Notes: generated by a model not told the origin, from the letters alone. A DNA stretch of 64,000 nucleotides from Ruminococcaceae bacterium UBA1405 (GCA_002305685.1 DBQB01000019.1:19878-83877); one strand, 5' to 3'; shown: positions 34,271-44,015, counted from the first letter of the stretch. Translations and numbers: made by a program.

Positions 34271-36673
34271 TTATTCCTCGTAAACAACGGTGATCTCATG
34301 CAGCAGCACCACGTTGAGCCATCCCTGATCGCCGCAGGTTCCGGTGTGTACCAGACAAAAATCCCGGTGGGCAAAATCCACCGGCAGTTCTGCCTGCAAA
34401 GATACCTGATGCTGCCATCCCTTTTCCCGCTGTCCCTGGCGCTGCGGTGCCGTACAATCCACCGATGCCCAGATCCCCTGGGCGGTAGCCCCCAGCCGAA
34501 CCTGACAGCCCGTCAGGAAACAGGAGGCCATAACCGGTTGGGTCAACCCCCGAACCTGTCCGTCCTCATATAGGACCAAACTCATCTCCACCCCGTCGGA
34601 GGCGCTCTTGGTGCGCTGTATCCGCAGCGCAGGGCCATTCCTCTTCGTCCGATCAAAGGCGATTCCAACATCCAGATACTGCCCAGCGCTGCCAAAGCCC
34701 TGTCCTTCCAGCTTTACCGGATCCAACCGGACCGACACTTCCATCCGGCGAAGGGAGGGCAGTACAAAAGCAGGCGTGTAGGAGATGCTGGTTCCCTGGG
34801 TCGCCGGATAGATGCCAAACCCTTGGGCGCCATATCCCAGCTTACCATACTTCCACGGAGCTTCGGGCTGTTCCCCGGTATGTTTATGCCACTCTGCGTT
34901 GCGCTGCTGCGGAACCGGCGTATAAAAATCGGTACAGAATACGCCTTTTCCACTGCGATTTTCCAGCGGAAGGGTAGTGAAATCGGTGTGCTTATACCAG
35001 CGGCGGCGCACCATCTCCGAGGAAATGGGGCCAAATCCTGCTGCCGTCTCCTCAGCGCCATAGTCGCTGCTCACCGACTTGGGATATATTTTAGCCCAAA
35101 GGATGCATCCAATATCGTCCTCGTCCAGGTCATAGCGTGTACCCTGTCCATGCAAGCCGTCCGATACCGGCAGGCTTTCTCCCTGGGGCTGTTGCCGGTA
35201 CCAGACGATGCGGGAATCATCCAGTGTTTGATCTCCCTCCAACGTATAGCACAGGGTAAGAGCACCGTCCTGATACCCAATCGTCGTACCTTCCAGCAGC
35301 CGGGGCGGCTGCTGCGGCGTAGGCAACAGCGTCAGGGACGCCTGTGCCTGTAACCCGCTCTCCGTCGAGACCAACACCGTCCCCTCCAGTGGTCTCTCGC
35401 CGGTATTCCGGTTCACCAGCGCCCATTCCCCATCCTTGGAAATTTCAGCGCACTGGACATAGGACAAAATTTCAGAGGATGGTACAAAGGAAATCACTTC
35501 GCTGCAGGGAACCATGTCAAAGGTATATGCCTGCGCTCTCAAAGATAACCGATCTTCATACTTTAAGAAATGTTCGGCGGGAAGTTCCGTCTCCACGCGA
35601 AGCAATACCGCCGCCAGATTCACAGGCTCTGTGGAATCTATCCCATCCAAAGCGCTGTATCGATACAGATGCATCTTACCAAGGAGACGATCAAACGGAT
35701 AGTGTCCCTTTTCCGGATCATAAAACGCCTGCAGCAGCGAACGGCCTTGCAGCGGTACTGCCTGGATGTTCACCTGTTGCAGCGAAAAAGGAACGCCATC
35801 CCAAAGGTTTCCATACTCATAGGCCAATACTCCTGGATTGCGATCCCCACCCTGGGGTTCACTGCCGGAGTCAGAATGGAACTGACAGTTGACCAGAACA
35901 ATCTGACCCCGATTTTTGATCATGCGAAGCTGCCTGCAATGCAGCTGAAAACGGCATCCCAAAAATACCGAACCGGAGGGACTGGTTCCTCCCAGAGGGC
36001 TGCCACCGTAAAGGTCAAAATCACAGTGAAGATAGACGGCATGACCGTTGAGAGAATCATCGGTACTCTCAAAATGGCAATGGCTGTAGAGCGTTTTTCG
36101 GCCTCCACTGATGGGATACAAATTCAGCCTGCTGACAAAGCGGCAGTTTTCCGCCAACATCTCTTCTCCGTTAAAATCTCCCAGCTGGGCCTGGGTAATG
36201 GTGTTGGTGCGGCGTTTGCGGCTCAGCGCCGGATTCCAGGGATATTCCAGATCCACACTACAGTAGTTACCAATGGTCAAACCCCGCAGATACAGCCCCT
36301 CACCCAGCAGATGAAACATGGTATAATTGCCGATACAGCCGAACGACTGGCCTTTGTTGGCGGCAAACACCACCTTTGCCGGGTCGTCTGCAACCCCAAT
36401 GATCCGCAGCCAGCCAAAGGAGATGGTCATCTCATAGGGAAGCCCTCTCTCCGGGCCTCGGATGATCTCCTCCTCGCGATCCGGATCGTGAATCCAGTAA
36501 ACTCCAGGCATCACGTACAGCGTAACCGGGTTTTCCCGGCTTCCATTTTGCAGCATCCCGCTGTCCACCAGCTGTCGTAACGATGAAAAACGATAAGGGC
36601 TTTCCTCCCCGTTGGAAGCGTCCAACACCAAATGCATGGCATCTATTTGGGGTATCTGTTGTGATTGGTTCAT
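34271..36673 (-). CDS. Large beta-helix (pectinesterase-like) protein
   Basis: An 800-residue protein without a signal peptide or membrane segment, hence cytoplasmic unless exported differently. Residues about 1-320 look like a right-handed beta-helix of the pectin lyase/pectinesterase fold: NPVTLYVMPGVYWIHDP, LRIIGVADDPAKVVFAA, MFHLLGEGLYLRGLTIGNY, ENCRFVSRLNLYPISGGRKT, HCHFESTDDSLNGHAVYLHC and NRGQIVLVNCQF repeat in coils. The middle (about 400-540) has immunoglobulin-like stretches and the C-terminal 200 residues a concanavalin-like fold. Catalytic residues cannot be confirmed. ATG 36673 follows GGAGG by eight bases. Plant-polysaccharide action is inferred. It is a single gene between two terminators. 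Confidence 0.7.
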   Translation of the reverse strand: MNQSQQIPQIDAMHLVLDASNGEESPYRFSSLRQLVDSGMLQNGSRENPVTLYVMPGVYWIHDPDREEEIIRGPERGLPYEMTISFGWLRIIGVADDPAKVVFAANKGQSFGCIGNYTMFHLLGEGLYLRGLTIGNYCSVDLEYPWNPALSRKRRTNTITQAQLGDFNGEEMLAENCRFVSRLNLYPISGGRKTLYSHCHFESTDDSLNGHAVYLHCDFDLYGGSPLGGTSPSGSVFLGCRFQLHCRQLRMIKNRGQIVLVNCQFHSDSGSEPQGGDRNPGVLAYEYGNLWDGVPFSLQQVNIQAVPLQGRSLLQAFYDPEKGHYPFDRLLGKMHLYRYSALDGIDSTEPVNLAAVLLRVETELPAEHFLKYEDRLSLRAQAYTFDMVPCSEVISFVPSSEILSYVQCAEISKDGEWALVNRNTGERPLEGTVLVSTESGLQAQASLTLLPTPQQPPRLLEGTTIGYQDGALTLCYTLEGDQTLDDSRIVWYRQQPQGESLPVSDGLHGQGTRYDLDEDDIGCILWAKIYPKSVSSDYGAEETAAGFGPISSEMVRRRWYKHTDFTTLPLENRSGKGVFCTDFYTPVPQQRNAEWHKHTGEQPEAPWKYGKLGYGAQGFGIYPATQGTSISYTPAFVLPSLRRMEVSVRLDPVKLEGQGFGSAGQYLDVGIAFDRTKRNGPALRIQRTKSASDGVEMSLVLYEDGQVRGLTQPVMASCFLTGCQVRLGATAQGIWASVDCTAPQRQGQREKGWQHQVSLQAELPVDFAHRDFCLVHTGTCGDQGWLNVVLLHEITVVYEE

Positions 36674-36944
36674 GATATTTTTCCTCCGCATGGTTATACT
36701 GAAATGTTGAATGGAACGGCTGTATAAGGAATCGTTTCATTTTCCTTCATGATACCACAAATTTACAAAAAAGAAATACCCTTTCCCTCTTGAAGTGAAA
36801 AATCTGCCACAAAAGGGGTCCCAAGGAAAAAGGAAGACATCATCGCACCATAAAGCAGCGACGAGTGTCGATACAAAGATCCTGGTGTGCCTTCCAATAT
36901 GTTGAGATCATAATCCATATCTGGGGGATGGTATCCGCACGATC

Positions 36945-38309
36945 TTAGGATTTCACCCCAGCGGCACGGTAGCGAAGAAAGACATTTTCCGAATCACAAT
37001 ATGGGTGTATCAGGATACCGATCACTCCGGTGAGATTGATGAAAATCATACAGCAGTTGAGCAGATCGGCAATCTCCCAAACAACCTCCCCAGTGAGCAC
37101 TCCCCCCAGCACCGCCGCACCCAGATATCCGGCCAGATACCATTTGGCGGCGCCGGAGCCTTCTCCAAACAGATACTCCACCGCCTGCACCCCATAAAAC
37201 CACCAGCTGGGAAGGGATGCCGCAGCGAACAAAATCAAAGCGCCGCAGACAAACCATCTTCCGGCATTGCCAAACCAGATGGAAAAAGCGGACGCCACCC
37301 AATCTCCACCGATTCCCATCTTCTCTCCGGACCAGCCGGGATGATGCTGCGCCAACAGGATCACCAGCGCTGTTGCAGTACATCCCACCAGGGTATCCCA
37401 AAACACCTCCACAATCCCCCAAAGACCTTGGCGGCAGGGATCGGAGGTGTCCACACCTGCGTGGGCGATGGGCGCGCTTCCCAACCCCGCTTCATGGGAG
37501 AAAACGCCCCGGGCAAGGCCATAACGCGCCGCACGCATCAAACCATAACCCACCATTCCTCCGGCAGCGGAACGAACCCCAAAAGCACCTTGCAGGATTT
37601 CTTCCAAAACCGAGGGAAGCAGTTCTCTGCACTGAAAGATCACAAAGGCACATCCGCCCAGATACCCCAACGAGAGCACCGGCATCAGGAACGAGGATAC
37701 CTTTCCGATAACACGAGCTCCGCCAAGCGCCATCACCAGGCAGAACAGCGCCATCGCCCCTCCGGTGAGCACTCCGGGAACGGGACGCCCGGCAGCCTGG
37801 CTGACTGCCGCTGCCGCAGCGTTGACCTGGGTCATATTCCCTACGCCAAGCCCACAAAGAATACAAAGCACTGCAAACACTTTGGCGGTCAGCGACCATC
37901 CCATCCCCTGGGAAAGGTAGTACATCGGACCGCCTCGATACCTTCCATCCTTACTCTTGACGCGGTATCGGATACCGATGACAATCTCGGCATATTTGGT
38001 GCACATCCCTGTAAGGGCGCCGCAAACCATCCAGAATACGGCTCCCGGCCCTCCCAGCGCCAGCGCGGCGGCAACGCCGGCAATGTTGCCGGTACCCATC
38101 GTTCCCGCCAGAGAAGTGGCGGCAGCCTCAAAAGCGGAAAACCCTTTTCCTCGGTTTTGAGGCGCCATCCATCCACCCAACGTATCCCGCAGCACCCAAA
38201 GCGGATGGAGAAAGGGAAGAAAACCGGATTTCACCGTCAAATAGATTCCTGCTATCAACAGCAGCACCAACACAAAAGATTCAAAAATTCCCAGCAGTTC
38301 CATCGACAT
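36945..38309 (-). CDS. AGCS family sodium:amino acid symporter
   Basis: A 454-residue symporter for alanine or glycine using sodium. Eleven or so spans are seen with the family signature GTGNIAGVAAALALGGPGAVFWM (shown in part) near residue 72 and GGPMYYLSQGMG, FSHEAGLGSAPIAHA. The N-terminal stretch GIYLTVKSGFLPFLHP is also typical. ATG 38309 follows AAAGGTGGT. A mixed run of antisense frames here is shadow. The gene lies alone on the minus strand. Confidence 0.93.
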   Translation of the reverse strand: MSMELLGIFESFVLVLLLIAGIYLTVKSGFLPFLHPLWVLRDTLGGWMAPQNRGKGFSAFEAAATSLAGTMGTGNIAGVAAALALGGPGAVFWMVCGALTGMCTKYAEIVIGIRYRVKSKDGRYRGGPMYYLSQGMGWSLTAKVFAVLCILCGLGVGNMTQVNAAAAAVSQAAGRPVPGVLTGGAMALFCLVMALGGARVIGKVSSFLMPVLSLGYLGGCAFVIFQCRELLPSVLEEILQGAFGVRSAAGGMVGYGLMRAARYGLARGVFSHEAGLGSAPIAHAGVDTSDPCRQGLWGIVEVFWDTLVGCTATALVILLAQHHPGWSGEKMGIGGDWVASAFSIWFGNAGRWFVCGALILFAAASLPSWWFYGVQAVEYLFGEGSGAAKWYLAGYLGAAVLGGVLTGEVVWEIADLLNCCMIFINLTGVIGILIHPYCDSENVFLRYRAAGVKS

Positions 38310-38391
38310 ACCACCTTTATCCTACAAAGGAGCGATATCCTCTGGTTCATGATATGTCAAAAGAAAAGGGAATAGAAGCCACAACAATTTC

Positions 38392-38881
38392 TCACAGAAT
38401 CAGGACATACTCCATCAATTCCTGTGCATATTCCGGTAAATGATCCGCTCTACGGAAGCCGGTGAGATGAAATCCAACGCTCTCATAATTTTTTTGGGCT
38501 GCTACCAGTTGCCTGTTGGTAGTCACAGTAATTTTTTTAATATGCAATCGTTGGAGACGGTTTACAGCTTCCAATAGCTGTGCTTTTCCATATTGTTTCC
38601 CCTGGAACCCGGGTATTATGCAGTTATGTCCCAGTTCTACCAATTCAGGCATCTTTCGGTTATCCCAACAGAGAAAACCAATGGGTTTCTGTTCCAAAAC
38701 TAACAAAACCACATTGATGTGCAATCTGCGGATGGGTATAAATGAAACGGTCAGCATCTTCCCATGCAGCATAAAAATCCCGCTCATATCTGGGATCAAA
38801 ACTGTATGCATCCTTGAGTAAAGCGGCAATTGTGCCAGCTGCAAAACAATCAAAAAGTTGGAATTCTATCTCTGTTTTCAT
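38392..38881 (-). pseudogene. GNAT acetyltransferase, frameshifted
   Basis: Two overlapping minus-strand frames form one 162-residue acetyltransferase. The first part (from ATG 38881) is MKTEIEFQLFDCFAAGTIAA...THPQIAHQCGFVS; the second part is LEQKPIGFLCWDNRKMPE and continues with GFQGKQYGKAQLLEAV (acetyl-CoA loop) and LVAAQKNYESVGFHLTGFRR. Removing one base from the T4 run (38696-38699, A on the plus strand) joins them as CGFVSLEQKPIGFLCWD. The gene starts 10 bases after the stop of the next upstream acetyltransferase gene. Probably a sequencing indel; a genuine lesion is possible. Confidence 0.82.
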
Positions 38882-38891
38882 ATTCCATCGC

Positions 38892-39365
38892 CTACTTTTC
38901 CAGAAGTTTATAAACCATTGGCGTATATCTGGATACTTTTTCCTCGAATTCCAGGCTTTTATAGAGCGCAAGCCCATCGTTGGTTGAATCCAGCTCCACA
39001 TACGAAAGCTGCTCTTTGCGGGCGTATTCCAGCGCCATGGACACCAATTTGCGGGAAATACCTTGGCGGCGGTATTCCGGTTTGGTATAAACATTGAGCA
39101 TCGTGCCAAACCGGCCGGTGATGGCGCCGGGATTGGCAGGCATATGGGTTACCAGCAGGAAAGCAGTTGCCACAATCGTTTTCTCTTCCCTGGCCACAAA
39201 AACAATCAGGTCCTTATTGAGATGACCAGCAAAATATTCTGGAAGCTGACCGCGAATGGCTTGCTGCTGGTGTAAGGTCAGGGAATGATAATCCTCGGTC
39301 AGATAAGCAATTCGCATTTCAATGAGTTGGGGTATCTCTGTCAAAACAGCTTTTGTCCATTCCAT
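38892..39365 (-). CDS. GNAT family N-acetyltransferase
   Basis: A 157-residue acetyltransferase with the classical fold: HLNKDLIVFVAREEKTIVATAFLLV, then the acetyl-CoA binding VYTKPEYRRQGISRKLVSMA (R-x-x-G-I) and SYVELDSTNDGLALYKSLEFEEK. Substrate unknown; the N-terminal RIAYLTEDYHSLTLHQ resembles general acetyltransferases. It is followed after 10 bases by another acetyltransferase gene (frameshifted), so the two are cotranscribed. Confidence 0.88.
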   Translation of the reverse strand: MEWTKAVLTEIPQLIEMRIAYLTEDYHSLTLHQQQAIRGQLPEYFAGHLNKDLIVFVAREEKTIVATAFLLVTHMPANPGAITGRFGTMLNVYTKPEYRRQGISRKLVSMALEYARKEQLSYVELDSTNDGLALYKSLEFEEKVSRYTPMVYKLLEK

Positions 39366-39389
39366 ACGGCATTTCCTCCAAATGATATG

Positions 39390-39423
39390 AAAAAAGCTGC
39401 CGCTCCTATACGGGACCGGCAGC
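39390..39423 (-). terminator. lysC operon terminator
   Basis: On the minus strand GCTGCCG (39417-39423) pairs with CGGCAGC (39396-39402), with CCCGTATAGG partial pairing between, followed by T6 (39390-39395). It ends the lysC transcript and lies just upstream of the acetyltransferase genes. Confidence 0.85.
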
Positions 39424-39445
39424 CAAATGAAACTACGATAACATC

Positions 39446-40651
39446 TCAGTGAATAAAGGCGTCATGAATCACCTGAACCGCAGTATCAGCTTTTTCTTTA
39501 TCAATCAGCACCGAGATCTTAATTTCGCTGGTGGAGATCATGCGGATATTGATGTTGGCGTCCGCCAACGCACCAAACATGGTCGCAGCCACACCGGGAT
39601 GAGACTGCATACCGGCGCCCACCACCGATACCTTCGCCACCTGATCGTCGCACAGCACTGCCATAGCTCCCAGAGTGTCCTTAAAGACGTTGCAAACTTC
39701 CATCGCTGCCTCCAAATTTCCGCTGTTGACGGTGAAAGCGATATCTTTGGTGTTTTCACGGCCAATGGACTGCAAGATAATATCCACATCGATGTTTTTT
39801 GCGGCCAAGGAGGAGAAGATCTTATACGCAATTCCGGGCACATCCGGGACTCCCATCACCGAAATACGGGCCACATTGCTGTCCTTGGCTACACCCTTAA
39901 TCAACATCTTTTCCATTTTGACGACCTCCTTAACCACAGTTCCCGGCTTTCTCTCCAGGCTGGAAAGCACTTCCAAATTCACATTGTATTTTTTGGCCAG
40001 TTCCACCGACCGGTTGTTGAGAACCTGTGCGCCCAGCGTCGCAAGCTCCAGCATTTCATCAAAGGTAACCTCTTCCAGCTTTTTCGCGGTAGGTACTTTT
40101 CTGGGATCGGCGGTATATACGCCGTCCACATCGGTATAAATCTGGCACAGATCCGCCCGCAAAGCTGCCGCCAGCGCCACTGCGCTGGTATCGGAACCGC
40201 CGCGGCCAAGGGTTGTGATATCGTCATAGCGATTCAGCCCCTGGAAACCGGCTACCACCACAATCTTGCGCTGATCCAATTCCTTTTCGATTCGTTCTTT
40301 TTGAATGCTGCGAATACGGGCAGCGCTATGGGCGGAGTTGGTGACAAATCCCGCCTGCCATCCGGTAAGCGAAACCGCCGGGAATCCCAGCTTTTCAATG
40401 GCCATCGCCAAAAGAGCAATGGAGATCTGTTCTCCGGTGGAGAGCAGCACATCCATCTCCCGCTTGCTGGGATGAGGATTGATTTCATTAGCCTTTTCAA
40501 TCAGATCGTCGGTGGTATCGCCTTGGGCGGAAACCACCACCACCATATTGTTGCCCTGCTTATATTTTTCTGTGACAATGTTGGCTACATTCATAATGCG
40601 CTCGGCATTGGCAACGGAGGTGCCGCCAAATTTCTGTACTACAATTCCCAT
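39446..40651 (-). CDS. lysC: Aspartate kinase
   Basis: A 401-residue kinase phosphorylating aspartate, first step to lysine, methionine and threonine. VQKFGGTSVANAERI at residues 5-19, SLTGWQAGF, TTLGRGGSDTSAVALA and the ELATLGAQVLNNRSVELA segment belong to the kinase domain; two ACT domains follow (about 260-401; VARISVMGVPDVPGI and KVSVVGAGMQSHPGVAA), so feedback control by lysine or threonine is likely. The second ATG (40651) has AAAGG at ten bases and AGGAG right before it; ATG 40660 is less well placed. Confidence 0.95.
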   Translation of the reverse strand: MGIVVQKFGGTSVANAERIMNVANIVTEKYKQGNNMVVVVSAQGDTTDDLIEKANEINPHPSKREMDVLLSTGEQISIALLAMAIEKLGFPAVSLTGWQAGFVTNSAHSAARIRSIQKERIEKELDQRKIVVVAGFQGLNRYDDITTLGRGGSDTSAVALAAALRADLCQIYTDVDGVYTADPRKVPTAKKLEEVTFDEMLELATLGAQVLNNRSVELAKKYNVNLEVLSSLERKPGTVVKEVVKMEKMLIKGVAKDSNVARISVMGVPDVPGIAYKIFSSLAAKNIDVDIILQSIGRENTKDIAFTVNSGNLEAAMEVCNVFKDTLGAMAVLCDDQVAKVSVVGAGMQSHPGVAATMFGALADANINIRMISTSEIKISVLIDKEKADTAVQVIHDAFIH

Positions 40652-40817
40652 GCTCCTCATACCTTTCTTTTGGGTAATATACCAACCGTCCGGAATACAG
40701 TGTGCTTTCTCTGACCGGACAGAAAACCCGTATCAAAAAAGTCTCCGCAATACAAGATACAGCGAAAACGCAGATTTTGTCAATCTCTTTCGGCCTTCGC
40801 CGCAAAAAAATTTCCCA

Positions 40818-41708
40818 TCAGAACAGCTGCGCGCCGTGGTTATCGATCTCCAGCATCTTGATGCGCCAACCGTCGAACCCCAGCTCATCCAGTGCAGCGC
40901 GGGCTTTTTGCTCAAAATCAATGATCTTTGCGTCCACAATCGCCATCAGTGTGGAGCCTGCGCCGCTGATGTAGGCGGCATAGGCGCCCAGCCGGTAGGA
41001 GAGATCAAACACCTGCTGTGCCCCTCGGATCAGCCCCAACCGGTAAGGCTGATGCAGCCGGTCATCTGCGGCCACCCGCAGATTCTGGTAATTTCCGCTG
41101 TACAGCGAAACCGACATCAGCGCGGCGCGGGAAAGATTATAAACCCCATCCCGATGGGCAATCTCCTTGGGAAGGGCTGCCCGGGCCACAGAGGTTTTCA
41201 GTTCAAAATCCGGAATAAAGGTAACAAAACGCAGATCGTGCTTGATCTCCTGCTTGACATAGTAAACCCGGCCGCAGTCTGTGAGCACCGCCGTCACCAG
41301 CCCGCCAACCAGAGCGGGAGTGGAGTTATCAGGATGCCCTTCCATTTTGGCCGCCAAATCCACCAGTTCGTTGCGGCTCAGAGGGCGACCCAACAGTTCG
41401 TTGGCGCCCAACAGTCCGCCGATGATACAGGCGGAGCTGGAGCCCAATCCTCTTGCCATCGGGATATTGTTCTCCTGATGAATCCGCAGCCCATGAAACG
41501 GTTTTCCACACAGCTCATACAAACTTTTTGCTGTGGTATACACCAGATTGGTCTCATCGCTGGGGATGGGAATCCCATCCAACGAGTTGATCTGAAGCCC
41601 ATCGTACTCATCCATAAAAACGTAGTTATACAGTGTCACCGCCAAACCCAAAGAGTCAAATCCAGAACCTATGTTGGCGCTGGTAGCGGGGATCTTTACT
41701 TTAACCAA
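40818..41708 (-). CDS. thrB: Homoserine kinase
   Basis: A 296-residue GHMP kinase converting homoserine to O-phosphohomoserine. VKVKIPATSANIGSGFDSLG at the N-terminus, the ATP loop PMARGLGSSSACIIGGL near residue 85-100 and a C-terminal YISGAGSTLMAI are typical. The start is TTG 41708, eight bases after GGAGG; no ATG fits. It lies between hom (61 bases upstream) and lysC. Confidence 0.95.
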   Translation of the reverse strand: MVKVKIPATSANIGSGFDSLGLAVTLYNYVFMDEYDGLQINSLDGIPIPSDETNLVYTTAKSLYELCGKPFHGLRIHQENNIPMARGLGSSSACIIGGLLGANELLGRPLSRNELVDLAAKMEGHPDNSTPALVGGLVTAVLTDCGRVYYVKQEIKHDLRFVTFIPDFELKTSVARAALPKEIAHRDGVYNLSRAALMSVSLYSGNYQNLRVAADDRLHQPYRLGLIRGAQQVFDLSYRLGAYAAYISGAGSTLMAIVDAKIIDFEQKARAALDELGFDGWRIKMLEIDNHGAQLF

Positions 41709-41769
41709 AACCGTCGCCTCCGTCTTGCTTACTTTTTACCGGTTACCGGCAGAGCGCCAAATCAGCAGA

Positions 41770-43011
41770 TCAATACCCCAAAACCCGGATTGCACTGCGC
41801 AGCTTGCATCGCTCGCCGGTCAGCTGCAAAATCTTTTGCTGCAGCGTCCCCTCCGCCATGGCTGGAGTGACAAAAGCGATCTCATCCTGCGGCTGGTCCT
41901 CCCGGTGCAGGATTCGAATCTCTCCAAACAAATTTTGAGCCCTTTGGAGGGCATCCGATGTACCGGTAAGACGCAGATACATCCCCACCACATCCTGCTG
42001 GGAATCCAATACATGGTTTTTGCCATCATCCTGCCAAAGCAGGGTTTTGCTGTCGGTGGGCTTTGCGGCGTTCACCACATCTGCAATCACCGCGGAAGCG
42101 GTGGGAAGTTTTCCTGCGCCGCGCCCATAAAATACCACATCTCCGGTGGCCTCCGCCCGAACCAAAATCCCGTTGAAAACATCGTCCACCGACGCCAGCT
42201 GACATTCTTTGGAAATCAGAGCTGGGGACACCATGGCTAAGATCCCATCCGAATTCCCCGGGACGCGCTTGGCACGGCCAATCAGCTTGATGACGCCGCC
42301 CCAATCCTCGGCGTAGGCCACATCCTCCAGCGTAACCGACCGGATTCCTTCGGTATGGACAAACTCAGGATAAATATGTTTTCCAAAACAAAGCGAAGCC
42401 AGAATACAGATCTTGCGGCAGGCGTCATGGCCATCCACATCGGCTGAGGGATTACGCTCCGCGTATCCCAGCTTCTGAGCCAGCGCCAGCGCATCCGCAA
42501 AGGAGGTCTGCTCCCGAATCATTTTGGTCAGGATAAAATTGGTGGTGCCGTTGAGGATACCGGCAATCTCGTCAATTTCGTCCTGCGCCAGACAGGAGGT
42601 CAGCGGCCGGATGATGGGAATGCCCCCTCCCACGCTGGCTTCAAAGAAAAAGCTGACGCCGTTTTCTTTGGCAATCTTGAGCAGCTCCGCTCCCCGTGCC
42701 GCGACCAGTTCCTTGTTGGAGGTCACCACACTCTTTCCGCGGGAAAGACAGGTTTTGGTAAAAGTAAAGGCAGGTTCCAATCCCCCCATCACCTCTACCA
42801 CAATCTCAACGTCAGGATCATCGGCGATAATCTGAAAATCCTTAATCAGCTTCTCCTCATAAGGGCTGCCGGGAAAATCCCTGAGATCCAGAATATACTT
42901 GATGTCCATGGCTTTGCCGACTTTTCTGTGGATGCTTTCGCGGTTTTTGTAAAACATCTCAACCACGCCGGAACCCACGGTACCATAACCCATTACCGCA
43001 ATATTTATCAT
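41770..43011 (-). CDS. hom: Homoserine dehydrogenase
   Basis: A 413-residue NAD(P)H enzyme reducing aspartate semialdehyde to homoserine. INIAVMGYGTVGSGVVEMF is the nucleotide site, VTSNKELVAARGAELL and FFFEASVGGGIPIIRPL the catalytic region, AGILNGTTNFILTKM the family signature. The last 80 residues form an ACT domain with allosteric role. Start ATG 43011 lies 11 bases after AAAGGA; the ATG-like codon 36 bases upstream is poorer. Cotranscribed with the ACT regulator gene before it and thrB after it. Confidence 0.95.
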   Translation of the reverse strand: MINIAVMGYGTVGSGVVEMFYKNRESIHRKVGKAMDIKYILDLRDFPGSPYEEKLIKDFQIIADDPDVEIVVEVMGGLEPAFTFTKTCLSRGKSVVTSNKELVAARGAELLKIAKENGVSFFFEASVGGGIPIIRPLTSCLAQDEIDEIAGILNGTTNFILTKMIREQTSFADALALAQKLGYAERNPSADVDGHDACRKICILASLCFGKHIYPEFVHTEGIRSVTLEDVAYAEDWGGVIKLIGRAKRVPGNSDGILAMVSPALISKECQLASVDDVFNGILVRAEATGDVVFYGRGAGKLPTASAVIADVVNAAKPTDSKTLLWQDDGKNHVLDSQQDVVGMYLRLTGTSDALQRAQNLFGEIRILHREDQPQDEIAFVTPAMAEGTLQQKILQLTGERCKLRSAIRVLGY

Positions 43012-43104
43012 TGTATTATCATTCCTTTGGCTGGAGCAACCACTCATTGGAGGCAGCCTCCGTAAAATTTAGAAACATAAAAAACCTACAAATGGAGCAG
43101 ATAC

Positions 43105-43548
43105 CTAATGGGAGTTGAGCTTACGGATTTCCACAACCCCCGGAACCGCTCGGAGCAGCCCCAACAGTTCATCGTCCTCCATAACCACTCCCATAGTGCG
43201 GGCAGAAACGGTCACCGGAGCTACTCCGTCCACCGGGATGCTCTGATTGACCGTCAAAATATTGGCGCCTACCCGATAAAGCTCGGCAATCAGCGCTGCC
43301 AGCACACCAGGTTCATCCTCCAGCGTCGCCGAGAAGGTGGCAATACTGTCCCCCATCTGGCTTTCATATGGATAGACACAGTCCTTATATTTATAAAACG
43401 CGCTGCGGGAAATATCCGCCATCTTGGCTGCCTCCGAGGAGCTTCGCGCCTTCCCCTTTGCCAACAGGCGTTTGGCATACACCACTTTGCAAAATACATC
43501 CGGCAGCACACGGCTGTCCACCAGCAAATATTTCGGTTTTTCTTCCAA
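43105..43548 (-). CDS. ACT domain protein (UPF0735/PheB-like)
   Basis: A 147-residue protein. The N-terminal part YLLVDSRVLPDVFCKVVYAK followed by a short helical segment with a helix-turn-helix look (SEAAKMADISRSAFYKYKD) and a C-terminal ACT domain (ATFSATLEDEPGVLAALIAE, NILTVNQSIP) are the UPF0735 pattern, often first in a hom-thrB operon and named PheB-like. It probably senses an amino acid and regulates the operon, but this is inferred. Start is TTG 43548, eight bases after GGAGG; length matches the family. Confidence 0.87.
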   Translation of the reverse strand: MEEKPKYLLVDSRVLPDVFCKVVYAKRLLAKGKARSSSEAAKMADISRSAFYKYKDCVYPYESQMGDSIATFSATLEDEPGVLAALIAELYRVGANILTVNQSIPVDGVAPVTVSARTMGVVMEDDELLGLLRAVPGVVEIRKLNSH

Positions 43549-44015
43549 AACGTCCACCTCCGAAATACGGTTGTTTTGCGAGTAGATACAATATATCATT
43601 CCATTTGGATTTGCACAATTCAAAAATATCCATAAAATCGATCAAATTATTGGAAATATTTGATTTTTGCGAGATTACAATGCTATTTGCTTTCAATTTT
43701 TCCTATAATCACCTGATATCTCAATGATTCTATCTTTTTATATACTTTTCTTGAAAATCCTCCAAAGTTCGGTGAAAAACTTTTCGAAAGATGGAAAAAC
43801 ATTTTCAGTAAATTTTCACAAAACGCCCGGATTTGTTCTCAGATTTCGAAAAGCATAGCCGTGCAAGAAAAGCTTTCAAGAGATACCGCTTGTAAAATGG
43901 ATATTTTTCTTTCTACGCCATATACTAGCAACGGTCGAAACAGCAGTTGATATCCTTCCCCTGTGCTGGCCGCCATCCTCGTCCATTGATAGCCTGTGAA
44001 AGGAGCAAACATATT
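43549..44015. other. AT-rich divergent region
   Basis: About 470 bases between the ACT gene and the permease gene, visibly AT-rich compared with both. A T-box, known riboswitch or terminator was looked for and not seen. TATAATC at 43703-43709 and its reverse are candidate promoter elements, but the -35 boxes are unconvincing. Confidence 0.5.

Noticed and set aside
35570..36580. 336-codon plus-strand frame opposite the beta-helix gene
   Set aside because: Shadow of the minus-strand gene with odd composition and no start signal; the other strand has a coherent fold and a ribosome site.
37005..38375. 456-codon plus-strand frame opposite the AGCS symporter
   Set aside because: Low-complexity, His/Pro/Arg-rich antisense frame produced by the GC-rich codon bias of the real gene.
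43549..43975. T-box or lysine riboswitch before the aspartate-family genes
   Set aside because: No conserved T-box sequence, specifier stem or terminator was found in either direction.
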